Positions 22,301 through 33,337 of a stretch of 64,000 nucleotides of DNA are shown one piece after another (within the stretch, counting starts at the first letter, position 1; each line of letters begins with the position of its first letter). Position numbers and translations under genes: made by a program. The notes beneath the pieces were generated by a model. The model saw nothing but the letters and a program-made list of their open reading frames with translations. It searched no databases and was not told where the DNA came from. The stretch is from Tribonema minus (lineage: Eukaryota > Sar > Xanthophyceae > Tribonematales > Tribonemataceae): NCBI GenBank assembly GCA_017506865.1, contig JAFCMP010000536.1, positions 868,001-932,000 of the forward strand, written 5' to 3'.

Positions 22301-24645
22301 GTAACTTGCAGTAAAACTATAAGAAAGCAACACCTGTACTCTTCAGCACACTTGATTCTGCAGCCCCCCCCCCCCCCCCCCCCAGCTCGCCTGCGCCCAT
22401 TCTCCATTCGTCTCACGGTGTCGCTGGCAATAATCACTGGTCCGTGCAGGGCAAGTTTCAACAGTTACACGCCAATGCCCCCCCCTGAAGCCAGCATCAT
22501 CTCGGCTCCGGTTGGAGCCGCTTTCTGCCTCTCCTGGGCGCACGACGTTGCCATGCGCTGCGCCAGGCTCGCGCACTGCTGCGCGACGCGAGCCTGGCGC
22601 AGCGCGACGGGCGCGCAGCAGAGACATGCACGGCGCCGCCAGCAGAACGAGTACCGGCGACAAGCAAGGGCTGCCTCGGTGAACCAGGAGCGTCACCCCT
22701 GCGCCAGCTGCTGAAGCCTGTGAAGCTGTGAACCTGGAGCGACCTGCAAATTACTGCCGCGCTGCCGGCAGCGGCGGCAGTTGATTCGCATCAGCGCCCA
22801 GTACCGTATCATGGGATCCGAAAATTAGACAACAGCTCTGATAGCCACGACGCACCTACTACCGGGCCCACCTAAATCGAAACATCTAGAAAATGCTGTT
22901 ACTCACGATCCCGTGGAATTGCGGCGCTTGAAGGGCACGCTGGCGTTGGCGGCGGCCGCCAGCGACGCGGCGCCGCCGCCCTTGATGTACGAGGTCACCA
23001 CGGACTGGCTCAGGTACGGCGTCGTCTGTATCGTGTGGTGCGGCTTGTGCACCCTGGTCAACAGCAGTACAGCGACAGTACACGGGAGAACTCATATGGA
23101 TATTGTGTCAATCATTGCTGCACTGCTGAAGGCGCGAGATCAGATCAGTTTGGCGGATGTAAACATTGAGTCACCAATGGCTGCACTGCTGATGTACGAT
23201 GTCAGATTCCGGACTGGCAGCTGAGGTGCGGCATCGTCTGGATAGTGTGTTGTGGCTTGTGCACTTTGATCAGCCAGCGGGAGTACAGGGGGGGAACCCG
23301 TGGGAGAACACGTTTAGACGTTGTCGTGCGCGCTGCTCGCGAAGCACGATTGCTTCGTGGTCAAATCGCGAAGCACGATTGCTTCGTGGTCAAAGAGATG
23401 AGTGGGCATGTCTGTTGAAGTTTGCACTTCGATGGCATAACGTGCCTCTCATTGCTATCATTTAGGTCGTCACAGAGAGCATGCTGTTTGAAAGCATTAC
23501 AAAGTGGCTCAGGACTAAGTAAATTTTAGCTGCAAGGGAACCCCCCCTTGAAAACAGAGCGGTGATTGAAACTCTGTTGCAAGTCCTTTGTCGCTTGCAC
23601 CAATGTTGCTGTGCTTGTGGTCAAATAAGTTGCATCAACACTGCGAAACACGGTTGTGGACAGAGATCACGCACACCGTCCCAGGCGCACGACACAGTGA
23701 CATGGAAGATTGGATCTGCAAGCGACGACACAGCGAAAGACCACACCACGCTGATTCGTTACGTCAAGACAAAAGCGCGCATCTGATGAGGACTGAGTGC
23801 GAGAGAGGCATGCCTGCTCCTGTACGTGACGTGCTTACGGGCGGCGACCTCAGCTGCCAATTGAAAGTCTGTTCAATGCGTCGGCGACACGTTCAACCAG
23901 AAAGGCGGGCGGTGGCACGCAATGAGGCTGTACAACAGGGCGCCTGGAGTTCACCAGTCACCAGACAGCTGCCAGCGCGAAATCAGTGCATACCTGCTGC
24001 GTGTGTTAAGGCTCCCCCCCACATAGTTCACCCAGGTGCTGGGCTCCTCGTAAGGAGCATCTGCCATGGCCTGCTTGCGCGCCACCGCTGCCTCCACCTG
24101 GCGACAGAACTCCCTCAGCTCCTGCGCGCCCGAACATTATCAAGATTGACAGCGGCAGCGGCGCGGGGAGGTCAACTCAGCACACCATGGAGATTGAGTG
24201 ACTCCAAGTTGCAGCAGGAGTTTAAGGACCAACCGATGCAGCAAGCACGCACACGCCACAACAGCACCCAGGCGCCGCCTGCGTCGCAACAGGGATGTAA
24301 ACATGTCCAGACACATGCCGAAGCGGCGCCTTCTCTCTCCGTAGGCCGTCATCAGCCCAGCGATGCCCAGCATATCTAGTGCAGGAGCAGCGACCACACC
24401 ACACGACGCACCTGTTTGCCAGGCTGCGTGGAAAGCTGGGCTGTCTCGCAGGCGTCCGACACAGGCGCCAGCTCCGGGTGCAGAGGTGAGACCTCAGGGG
24501 TCGCTCCCTGGCTGCCAAAGCCTTCGTACTTCGCCAGAGCAGCCTTCAACCCACCAGCTTTGTCTCCTCCTAGTTCTTTCTCCAAGTGCCGCCTGTGATC
24601 AGAGTCGTGCTGAGTGATGACATTGCGGCTGGCCTCTCCTCCCAT
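19383..24645 (-). CDS. CCNY: Cyclin Y, complete, seven exons
   Basis: Exons: 24412..24645, 23994..24121, 22907..23053, 21513..21705, 20959..21171, 20100..20197, 19383..19563. Phases agree throughout and give 397 residues. The protein starts MGGEAS, a good N-myristoylation context, as in cyclin Y of other eukaryotes. A basic KRRNSTGS stretch lies just before the cyclin box. The cyclin fold (about 172-350) includes LEVRLTVDNMDVAG, FEQVHDFFSYIYRTAQLEC, the family signature ILASKVWDDLSMWSVDFAR, and RINELEVAVLQALQYNV followed by YFFRLRNW. The tail has a second basic-Ser motif (KRRRSYTDS). Such flanking Ser motifs bind 14-3-3 in animal cyclin Y. The expected role is to recruit and activate a CDK14/16-type kinase at membranes. 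The TAG at 19383-19385 overlaps a perfect CAG|GTAGGC donor, so the C-terminus may extend by splicing. Confidence 0.9.
20490..20895 (-). repeat. Copies of cyclin Y exon 6 and exon 5 segments
   Basis: About 20490-20530 repeats the exon 6 5' edge (VGRLTLQRINEL with acceptor; true edge 20197). About 20830-20895 repeats an internal-to-3' part of exon 5 (LNWHSITLCGMILASKVRNDLS; true exon 20959-21171). Both are diverged and lack a matching partner edge. Confidence 0.75.
21860..22085 (-). repeat. Two copies of the cyclin Y exon 4 5' edge
   Basis: About 21860-21903 and 22035-22080 repeat the acceptor plus LEVRLTVDNMDVAG edge (true edge 21705), almost without change. The following GGCAATGCACGGGCCGTATNGAGCAACGGGGAGT spacer is duplicated with them, at about 21907 and 22082. 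Confidence 0.85.
22364..22383 (+). repeat. C20 homopolymer in cyclin Y intron 3
   Basis: This is 20 consecutive C on the plus strand, thus G on the coding strand. It is an exception to the usual coding-strand C orientation in this window. Confidence 0.8.
22556..22604. repeat. Perfect 18-bp inverted repeat (hairpin) in cyclin Y intron 3
   Basis: CGCTGCGCCAGGCTCGCG (22556-22573) is followed after 13 nt by its exact reverse complement (22587-22604). A smaller hairpin (7-bp stem, 22503-22520) lies just before. Nothing else in the intron explains it. Confidence 0.85.
23220..23394 (-). repeat. Exon 3 edge copy and tandem hairpin in cyclin Y intron 2
   Basis: About 23220-23265 is a degenerate copy of the exon 3 5' edge (VHKPQHTIQT; true edge 23053). 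At 23337-23394 a 29-bp unit occurs twice in tandem, each holding the stem-loop CGAAGCA-CGAT-TGCTTCG. Confidence 0.75.
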
Positions 24646-25460
24646 TCAGAATCTCAATCCCCTCCTTTCGCTGTGGTGTGTGCTTTCGCGTTGTCAAGTC
24701 GATGTACAACGAGGCGAGAAGTAAAGACTCGCGACTTTGATACTCCCCCCCCTGCGAGTCAGCAATAGAGCTCTGAGCCAGGCACATGTGGTGGATGCAT
24801 GCTTGACCAAGCAAGAAAAACCCATTCATGAACACCGTGAAAAACAGCAAATGTATACGTAGGCACTGCTGACCTCGAAAGCAGGATTTGATGCAATGTA
24901 GATGATCGCACAACGTGGCTGTGCGAACTGCATTCATGCACAGGCCATGAAAATGCAAGCAGCAGTTGACAGCAATGTCAGCATGTTTCTCAGGATCAGG
25001 CAACTGCACACGCTGCTCAACCGTGTTGCCCGGTGTATGCCTTCTGCTGCAATGCTGATGGTTGTCATTGTCGTTGCAATGACGTGTGAAGCACGTCAAT
25101 ATCTTGATGAGTCCATGAGTAGTTTACATGATGTGCTGTTGTTGATTGGTGGTCAGGAGAGAACGCCCACATGATCTATGCCTAGACCTTACCATGGTTG
25201 CCACAACTTGAAAGGACGTCACAATACGAAACAATGCACCACGCTAAATGTCATCGCGGTATGGCGTCTCCCCTTTCACAAGAGAGCCTCGTGCACCTGT
25301 CGTCCCCCTCTGGACTGTGGGTTGTTGCAAGACGGTCTTGACACGACAAGGAGCAAGAGCTCGTGTGTCCAAATCCTGAACAAAGACCCTCAACTCGGCG
25401 GTAGTCAGTTGCACGCAGAGTTGAACTAACTCGATTGCTGCGCCCGCAGACGACAAGTCA
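24646..25460. promoter_or_regulatory. Shared 5' region between cyclin Y and kinesin
   Basis: These 815 bp separate two divergent start codons (24645 minus, 25461 plus). I see no exon with matching phase and no strong core-promoter motif. 5' leader exons may lie here. Confidence 0.35.
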
Positions 25461-28400
25461 ATGGCCGCCAATGGCAGCAGCAAAGCCAACGTCATCGTTA
25501 GGGTGAGGCCACCGTTTCAAGAGGAAGTGGTGCACTGGAATCTTGATGGTCGAAGATCTTACTACAGTGCTGTTGCACCAGCAGGCATCCACCCCGGGGA
25601 CCACCCGAACACCAGCAGCCCCCCAAACGCCGATGTACTGCACAAAATAGTACACTGCACAGTACCTGGGGAACGACGACGTGCTTTTCAGTTCGATCAT
25701 GTGCTGGGTCCAGGTGTCGGGCAAGCGGAAGTCTACGGGACCGCAGCAGCGGGGATCGTGCAGCGTGTGGCTGGAGGGGCTGGGAGTGGAGCAGTCATCG
25801 CATACGGACAGACTGGTAGCGGTAAGTCGATTGCCGCGCCTGCAAGCCTAGCGCAGGAGCAGCATCGCCAGCACAGCTTCAATGCCTGCTGCAGGCAGCT
25901 GCTCAAATCGAGGTTCAGGGGCTGGGTGACAGGTGCCAATCAGCAACAGCGGTCACTGGATCTGTGACGTGGTGACTTTTGCAGCTGTGATCTTTGCAGC
26001 TGCTGGCATCAAAACCAGGATGTGTCTGCTGATGCTCTGACTCGTGCATGGTCGGGTCTTGCTTCACAACAGTGTGGCACAGTTGAATACGCCAAGCGCT
26101 TAACCTGTTGTGTCACTTTAAGGCTCACGAATCGTGCGTTGCGAGTCACAAAGCCCCTGTAGTCTTGCAAAAGTCCATGTGGCATCGCAGCTTGGAGGGT
26201 CTGTGTCAGTGCACCTCTGCAGGAGGTGCACAGTCTGTGGCGACCATCTGCACACCATTTCAATCTCATGCAATGCCTGCTGCTACCGTACTTGCAGAAT
26301 TGGCTATCATGCGTGCATGCATGGCAATGTACTCGATGTCCACATTACCATGTCATTCATCTTGCCTGCGCTGTACCACTTCTGGGCGCAGTGCAGGCCA
26401 GGCTGCTGCGTTGACGCCAACTTTTCGATTGCATAGGCAACCCGGCCTCCCTTGGGCCTTGATAATTACAAGTCCACAAGTACTACTTCTGTGCGTGTTG
26501 GTGCACGACAGGCAAAACCTACACCATGATGACCGCGGCAACAGCAACGGCGGAGGCGCCTCTGGGCGACGACGACGGCATCGTCGCGCGCGCAATCTGC
26601 GACACGCTCCAGCACGGTCCCATGGTCATGGTCATGCTGCAGCTGTATGCGGACGCCGTAGAGGACCTTCTAGCACCAGGTATGTCTGCTATATTGAGGA
26701 AAAGTGCACGGCTTGCCGCAGTTGTTGCTGGCTGACGGTGCCGGTCAATACATGGTTGTGGCGACGTTCACTTCAAAGCAGTTGATTGCCCCCAAGGCCT
26801 GCTGTATCGCGGCAAGGTGCACAGCCTGCCACAGTTATCGCTGACTGACATTGCCGGTTGATATGCTGTTGTGGTGGTGTTCACTTCACAGCAATTGGCC
26901 AAGTTGCTTCTAAGGTGGTAAATCGAGTGCTGCAGCACAATTACTGCAGTGCTCATGGGCATGTGTAATACTTCAGGGCACACAGGGCTATGCTGCGGCA
27001 GTGATCAGTCAAGCATGAACTACCATATTGGTAGTATACGTGTAGGCGAACTACACTACGCTCAGCAGTACGCTGCCTACGCTGCCGTGAGCCTGACGCA
27101 TTTCTTGTGCTATCATTCTTGCACAAGCACAGCATGTCTTCACTATGTTACAATTATATATGATGCTTAAAATGACACTTCAAAGTATGCATTCGCTACA
27201 CTGTGCTATCATGCATGCGCATGTATACATGTATGTCACAGTGTGTGTTCATCATACTTCTAGTTGTCATGGCTATGCATCACAAGAGATGCTTGAAAGT
27301 ACGAATGATATTGTGTAGCTATACGTGTTATGATGCGGCACGCCTGCCGAAACATATGCAGGATGCGCACGCTGGCCTTTTCTTTTTGTGTCACAACACG
27401 TTCAAGTTGTCATGCTTGCTTGCGTCCATTCTCCCAGGAAGCGGCCCTCTCGAGGTGCGGGAGGATCCGCAGAAAGGGTTCTTTGTAGCTGGTGCAGCAG
27501 AGTACATGGTTCACACGACGCAAGAGGCGCTGATGCTGGTGGAGAGGGGGCGCATGGCACGGGCTGTGGCACCCACTCTTCAGGCACGTTGACTGAACTT
27601 CAATTCCTGACCACACGCCTCAGGGCCTTGAAGTATACTGTGTTGAGCGATGGCGCCCACGCTTGAGGCACGTTGACTGAACTTCAATTCCTTGACCACA
27701 CAGCTCAGGTACTTGGAAGTATACTCCAAGTTGAGGTATTGCTGCTTGGTTGGGGGCTGTGGCGCCCACTTCAGGCACGTTGAATAAGCGTCAGTTGCTG
27801 ACCACACGGCTCAGGAACTTGAAGTATACTGCTGCCTTGGTGGGGCTGTGACGCCCACGCTTTAGGCACGCTGAGTGCGCTTCACCTTGTCGAACCCCTG
27901 ACCACATGGCTCAGGTACTTGAAGTTGCTACACACCTCAGCTCTAATTTGAGGTCATGCAGCGTCACATTTAACCCCCACCACCAACCCTAACCATCGCA
28001 CCCCGCAGAACGCTCAATCGAGCCGCAGCCACACGCTCCTGAGGCTGTCCCTCGCGCCGTGCGACGGCACCGCCGACCCCCCAGAGCTGTTCCTCGTGGA
28101 CCTGGCAGGGTCCGAACGGCTCAAGAAAGGGGGGAGGGGGGCAACGGGTGCCAGGCTGCGGGAGTCGCTGGCAATCAATCGGTGCGTAGGTATATACCAT
28201 GTGCGTGCCCTTTATCGGCTGTAACTGCCACTGCCGTGCCAGGTGAGAGGTGCAGCCTTTTGCTTCGTTGCGAATCTCTAGCGACGTTGTCCACCTCACA
28301 TGTTCGTTGCCATGCTGCCTGCAATGCTCCCTCCCCACGGGCGGCCAACACATTGACGTAAATGTGAAAACAGGTAAAGCTTGTGTGTCCCATCCTCAGC

Positions 28401-31400
28401 TGTGCCATGCGTCTTCAGAAGGCTGACGCCACACACCTCCGCAACCCCCCCCCCCCCCCCCCCCCCCCCCCCACATGTACACTCTATGATCATATGTCAT
28501 GCAGTCCAAGTCGTCATGAACGATGACTGTCACCTCCTGTGGTGCATACACAGGTCTCTTTCAGCGCTTGGAAGTGTGATTGGCGCGCTTGCACGAGATT
28601 CAGGGCAAGCGGCCGCGTCGCGCTTCGTGCCCTTCAGAGACAGCAAACTGACGCGCATACTGCAGGTGAGTGTGATATTGTCAAAGCTCGTGTAACGGTC
28701 ATCAGCATCAGTGTATGAAGGCGTGTCGACAAGCAGGGACGTGCTGATTTCATGTCACAGGCACCCGATGAAGCAATCCATTCAGCCTGAGCAGGTACTT
28801 CAGGAGTTTAGCCATCACCGGTGCAGCCACCACCGCCAGGACTGCTGCTGACCGTAGCCGCAAGCCAGTGCCCCGAGGTGGTTATGTCAGAGCGTCATCG
28901 CATCACCCCCTTATGTCATCATGGTTAGCTGCATTCACCGTACGGCTTGTATGTTGTGCAATGACACGTTCTGTACAGTAGTACTGTGGCAGCAGCGTAG
29001 GACACTTGTTCGCCTTGTACCGCCTACTACTTGGCTGCCTGCAGTACCGTGCGCAGCTTCAGTTTGTGCTTCTTGCTCTCCGTCGCCTCGGCTGCTGCTT
29101 GTCGACACCAGTCTCCCAGACAGCGCAAGTGAGGCTCCAGTGTGGGCTGTGGGCGACGCGTCCCTTACTAATGGACTCCTTGAAGACCAAGCTGAACTTG
29201 CCACTTTTGATTCCCCAAATCCTTATTTCATCAAGCCAACTCACTGCTGATGTCGTCTGGTACCGCTTGGCTGCCTGCGCCATGCGCAGCTTGGGCGCGC
29301 ACTTCCCACACCCTCATCACATTCTGCAATGCTGATGTCGTGTGGCACCGTGCAGCCAGCACTTGGCGGAGGCACCGGCGGCTGGGCCGGTGCCGTCTTC
29401 ATTGCTACGGTGGGGCCTGCGCCCCAGAACAGCGCCGAGTCCCTTTCCACGCTGGTCTTTGCGGAACGGTGCTCGCGCGTTCGGCACAGGCCTCGCGGTG
29501 AGTGACGCCACATAAACATGTGCTTGCAAGTGCTTTGGAAGGACATGCTTCACATGTAGCATGGTGAAGTGCTGTTCTGGTATCTTGAAGTTCTTCTTTG
29601 CTGCAGCGCAACTTCAATATAAACTTCAAAATTGAAGCATCTGATCTCTCCACGCATGGATATGGTGAGTGTTGGGCCTCTCCGCAATCCTTCAAATAAT
29701 GAGCAACAAAGTTGAAGTGCAGCTGTGCAAAACATGTCTGACTTACTCTGCTCCAAGTGCGGTTCAAAATCAACTGAAGATGAAGTGTCTGACCTCTTCA
29801 CGCATGTGTATGGTGCATTTTGGGCCTCTCTGCAGCCCTCCACCCAATGAGCTAGAAGTACAATATTGATAGGTAGCTGTGCAAACCCTGTCTGACTCAC
29901 GGTACACCTTGATTCATTGCTCAGCGTTTGTCATCTCGGCTGCAAACACGTCTCGCGTCCCTGCCTCTAATCGCAAGGCCTTCGTGGCAGTGTTGGGTTA
30001 GGGTTAGGGTTAGGGTTAGGGTCAGGTCACCAGTAGATCACCACGCACTTGCTCTCTCATGGGTATGCGTTCAGTTGGAGTTGATGCTTGTCATGCAACG
30101 CAATGTGGCCCTGTGTTGAATCTCAACGAACAGCAAGTTTGCCTTACCATGCACTCCCACTGTGCAACGAAGCACCGCCTTCTTAGTGCAGATGTGGCAT
30201 GCCATACATCACGTCAGTTGCTGCAGCAGCGGCGACCACGGTTATTGATGGAAGGCACTTGCTGCTAACCATCCCTTGTCACCTAGAGCTCTACGATCTT
30301 TTGATTCGTTTTCATAATGCAGTTCACCTCACTTGAATGCACTGAACCCTGCTCACTGCCACACACGTGCAAGGAGCCTCACGACACCAGTGCTGCCTAT
30401 ACAGTGTTCCGACGGATCCTGACGACACTTATGTTCTCATTGCTGTGCTCTACTGCCAATGAGTAGCTCGACCGCGTTCGAAGCTGGACGCGGCAAAGGC
30501 TCAGCTAGACGCTCAACAGGCGCACGTCAGGGTACTGGAAGAAGCGCTCGCTGCGCAGTCGGGACACTACCAGGCCATCATTTCCAGGTAAACATAGCCG
30601 CTCTCATAATGAAATCCCTGGCGTATTTGCACACATCTGTGTCATCAATATCAGGAAGGGGTGCTCTCTCACAGTCTGTGCGTGTACTCACTCATGACTC
30701 ATGAGTATGCACGTTGAAACTGGTGATGGTCCACGCCGAGGCTGACTGTCAGGGAGCGGGAGCAAGCGGGCGCTGTCAGGGTCAGTGGTAGGGCGAGAGT
30801 TGCGGTCAAGCTTGGTGCCTCGAGCTCACTTGGACATGTCGAGTGCGGAGTGCAGGCACTGAGTTGGAGTGTCACTGAGAGGAGTGTCACCGCAGTCAAT
30901 TTTTCTTCGTTCTTCACTGCTTGCTCGAGCATAGTATGTGGAGGCCGCTAAAGAGGAACTCCCAGTTCCTCATGTTGCACGTTGCATAATATACACGCGC
31001 ACTTTGCGCTATTCATCCTTACATCTATTCACATGTAGCAGATCAAAGTGCAGCTACTCTCGCATGGAAGCGCATTGCTGGTCACGAGGTATTGTAAAGA
31101 GCGGTGGTTTGATGCCTGCCAATGTGTGCTGACGCTGTATCAGACTCTGCTTGGAATATGAAGTAGGCATTTTGCAACCAATCACACCTCGTCACCTAAG
31201 TAGACCTGTACGATCTTGTGATTCGTGTCCATAAACGTCTCAGGTAACCATAGTCAAGCATGCCATTATGTCGGCAAGGTGATCTGATGATGAAGGCTGC
31301 CGCACACACTGTTTCATTGGTCGTTTGCAGTCTCTCCACGGAGCTGGCGCAGGCACAAGCAGACGCTGAAGATCTGCGCGAAGCGCTGTCGTGCACGTCC

Positions 31401-31730
31401 CCCCTGTCCATGCTGTCCCCCTTGGCAGGGGGCGGTCCCCCAGGGGGGGGCATGTGGTCACAAGATGAAGGGGGCTATCTGCGCACCAGCAGCTGCGGCA
31501 GCGCAAGCTATGAGGACTCCGACTGTAGAACCAGCGAGTGTGATTATGATAGCGGCGATGCGCGAGACAGCGATGGCGATGAAGCGTTTAGCCAGTTGGA
31601 TGCGCTCGATGCGTTGGTGGCTGAATCAATTTCTGACCAGAGGGTCGCGCGTTTTGACGGCGATGAGCGGGAGTCAGAGTCTCGAGTTGATGAGAGGCAA
31701 CGTTGTTGGGGGCAACCAGGCCGTGGTTGA
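25461..31730 (+). CDS. Kinesin with N-terminal motor and short stalk, eight exons
   Basis: Exons: 25461..25821, 26512..26679, 27438..27583, 28009..28181, 28554..28665, 29356..29497, 30467..30587, 31331..31730. The sum is divisible by three and gives 540 residues. The motor (about 8-360) begins with VIVRVRPP and shows the P-loop AYGQTGSGKTYTM split by intron 1, switch I NAQSSRSH, switch II VDLAGSERL, then RFVPFRDSKLTRILQ and AESLSTLVFAERC. A short coiled coil follows (KLDAAKAQLDAQQAH...LAQAQADAEDLREAL, about 370-430), then a Gly/Pro linker and an acidic Asp/Ser-rich tail. Intron 3 uses a GC donor (CTTCAG|GCACGT); a GT site further inside would delete VAPTLQ and break conserved spacing. It should move along microtubules. 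The cargo and subfamily are unclear, because the tail is short and low-complexity. Confidence 0.9.
27645..27880 (+). repeat. Three copies of the kinesin exon 3 3' edge with its GC donor
   Basis: The edge GTGGCACCCACTCTTCAG plus GCACGTTGACTGAACTTCA (true edge 27583) recurs at about 27648-27690, 27763-27795 and 27848-27880. All copies keep the GGCACG donor form. Each is followed by CTGACCACACGGCTCAGG-like spacer and a TTGAAGTATACT motif. Confidence 0.85.
28445..28472 (+). repeat. C28 homopolymer in kinesin intron 4
   Basis: This is 28 consecutive C on the coding strand, about 80 nt upstream of the acceptor of exon 5 (28554). Confidence 0.85.
29025..29300 (+). repeat. Copies of the kinesin exon 6 5' edge
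   Basis: Two diverged copies of the CACCGTGCAGCCAGCACTTGG region (true acceptor at 29355) lie at about 29025-29065 and 29258-29298. They share TACCGCTTGGCTGCCTGC-type sequence. Confidence 0.6.
29995..30021 (+). repeat. Interstitial telomere-type repeat (GGGTTA)4
   Basis: Four perfect GGGTTA units plus GGG lie inside kinesin intron 6. Unique gene sequence continues on both sides, so this is not a chromosome end. Confidence 0.9.
30221..30320 (+). repeat. Dispersed repeat, copy 1 of family A
   Basis: About 100 bp here match 54781-54880 at roughly 85-90% (GGAAGGCACTTGC, CACCTAGAGCTCTACGATCTT, TGATTCGTTTTCAT). A shorter third copy lies at 31189-31243. No ends or target duplications are obvious; it is probably a fragment of a mobile element. 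Confidence 0.65.
31189..31243 (+). repeat. Dispersed repeat, copy 3 of family A (short)
   Basis: This repeats the CGTCACCTA...CTGTACGATCTT.TGATTCGTGTCCATAA part of the family seen at 30221 and 54781. It lies in the last kinesin intron. Confidence 0.6.
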
Positions 31731-32671
31731 GCCAGCCGACATGCAGCAATGGTGATGCACAGCAGGCGCAGCCATATGTGGGCATAGAGGGTACATGTAT
31801 GTGCATATACCTCAAGTACATGTGCAGTGGTGAGCCACAATGAGCAAGCTGTCGTATGGGTACACAGAATCTGTATGTAGCGCGCTTGCACCTATGTGGG
31901 CTTGTTTTAAAAGGGTGTACATACTAAATGTTGTTTTGCTGACGAGGGGAGACCCCATGAATAATGCAAGAAATACAGCTCTTGCGCTTGGGCAATTTGT
32001 GTGCTTACAGCACCTCTGCGAGCTCATGCTGACGTCTTGCCGACCGTGTTGCGAGGGTGGTGACCACTCGTGTATGCTGCAGGTTACATCAGGGCGTGTG
32101 CTGCCATTTTTGCCCTCAGAATTGCACTAAAAGTGAACAAGCCCAGTGCATCATCACAAGAGAGCAGGTTTGAACTTCAAAGTGCATTATGTTTTGCAAG
32201 TACATGTTCCCTGCAACTGAGCATATGCTTCTAATGCTTTGTGCTGTAGCTGTGCGCATCAAAGCACGCGCAAGCAGCGTTGATTCCTTTGCCAGTCCAT
32301 GATGGTGCTCTTGCGTACGGCATGCCTTTGTAATTCTGCTAGTCGGTGCTATGTGCACCCACTGTTTTGTTTTCCACATCAGTGCCTTCAACTTGGCATT
32401 CTGCACTTTTGTCACAATGATGTTGAATCTGTGTGTGTGCACCGCATGTTGCCTTGCTTGACCACAGTGTGCCTTCGGCTTGCCATTGTGTCACTGGGCT
32501 GATGATGCTACGCACGCCTTCCGCGCTGGGATCGCAAACATAAATCGCCAACGCACGCCAATGGTGGCAGCGGCTGAATGTGCTGAGCCAATAAATAAAT
32601 CATGCAGTAATGGGCAATTCACAACTAAGTGCATGCACGAATAGTGTCTCTGCGTTTATGCCATACAGCGT
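31731..32671. other. Intergenic region after the kinesin gene
   Basis: I see no supported exon. An AATAAATAAAT stretch near 32589 could serve polyadenylation or be part of an A-rich insertion tail. The right border is the first copy of the direct repeat GTACACAAAGCAGTC. Confidence 0.45.
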
Positions 32672-32686
32672 GTACACAAAGCAGTC
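32672..32686 (+). repeat. Direct repeat GTACACAAAGCAGTC, copy 1
   Basis: The same 15 bp occurs at 33250-33264 and 38776-38790, bounding two successive insertions. It behaves like a target-site duplication reused by a second insertion. Confidence 0.75.
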
Positions 32687-33249
32687 TGCGTGGAGCTGGG
32701 TGGCCCTTAGAAGGGTCTGTCTGTGGGGGGAGAGTCTTGCAGCTTTGTTTGGTATCCCTGCTAGTGTGTGGGGGACAGTCGCTTGCGGATGCTTTGTTGG
32801 GGGTGATATGGGGGGCCCGGATGAACCACCGTCCCGCTCATCAAGGAGGCGATGCTTTACTTAGTTATATAGCCTTTCTTTCTAGCGTCAGCGCCTGGCG
32901 CCCAGTGACTCCCTCTGCTTATCTTTATGACATCGGGGTTCACGTAGATAGCCACAATCTCCAGTTCAGGGCCCATTATGGTGACCTTGGCCTGCATGAA
33001 AACTTTGAGATGGAGTCTGCGTGAAGCTGGGTGGCCCTAAGACGGGTCTGTCTGTGGGGGGAGAGTCTTGTAGCTTTGTTTGGTATCCCTGCTAGTATGT
33101 GGGGGACAGTCGCTTGCGGGTGCTTTGTTGGGGGTGATGTGGGGGGCGGGGTGTGGCGTGCAAGCTTTGCATGCTACATCCAAGAGTGAGAACAAGGCGA
33201 CACACCTACAACATGGCATTTCCACAGCCACAAGTGGAATATAATAAAA
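32687..33249 (+). mobile_element. Short A-tailed insertion with an internal 330-bp periodic duplication
   Basis: This segment lies between direct-repeat copies 1 and 2 and ends in ATAATAAAA. It contains two copies of a 130-bp sequence (32687-32816 and 33018-33148, a handful of mismatches), starting TGCGTGGAGCTGGGTGGCCC. No long coding frame is present. It may be a 5'-truncated or non-autonomous relative of the adjacent retrotransposon, or repeated 5' promoter monomers of that element. Confidence 0.55.
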
Positions 33250-33337
33250 GTACACAAAGCAGTCATATAGTACAGCCTGCACGAGATGCGGATAGGTATG
33301 TAGCTGTAGCATGTAGCACCATGGCGTAGCAGAGATC

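Noticed and set aside
22343-22696. Minus-strand open frame as an extra cyclin Y exon
   Set aside because: The exons on either side already join in matching phase and give continuous cyclin Y similarity. This stretch contains the 18-bp hairpin and a homopolymer and lacks recognisable motifs.
30938-31132. Possible extra kinesin exon reading YVEAAKEEL, a coiled-coil-like stretch
   Set aside because: Its frame does not match the phase of the exon before or after it. Joining 30587 directly to 31331 keeps phase and gives a good coiled coil.
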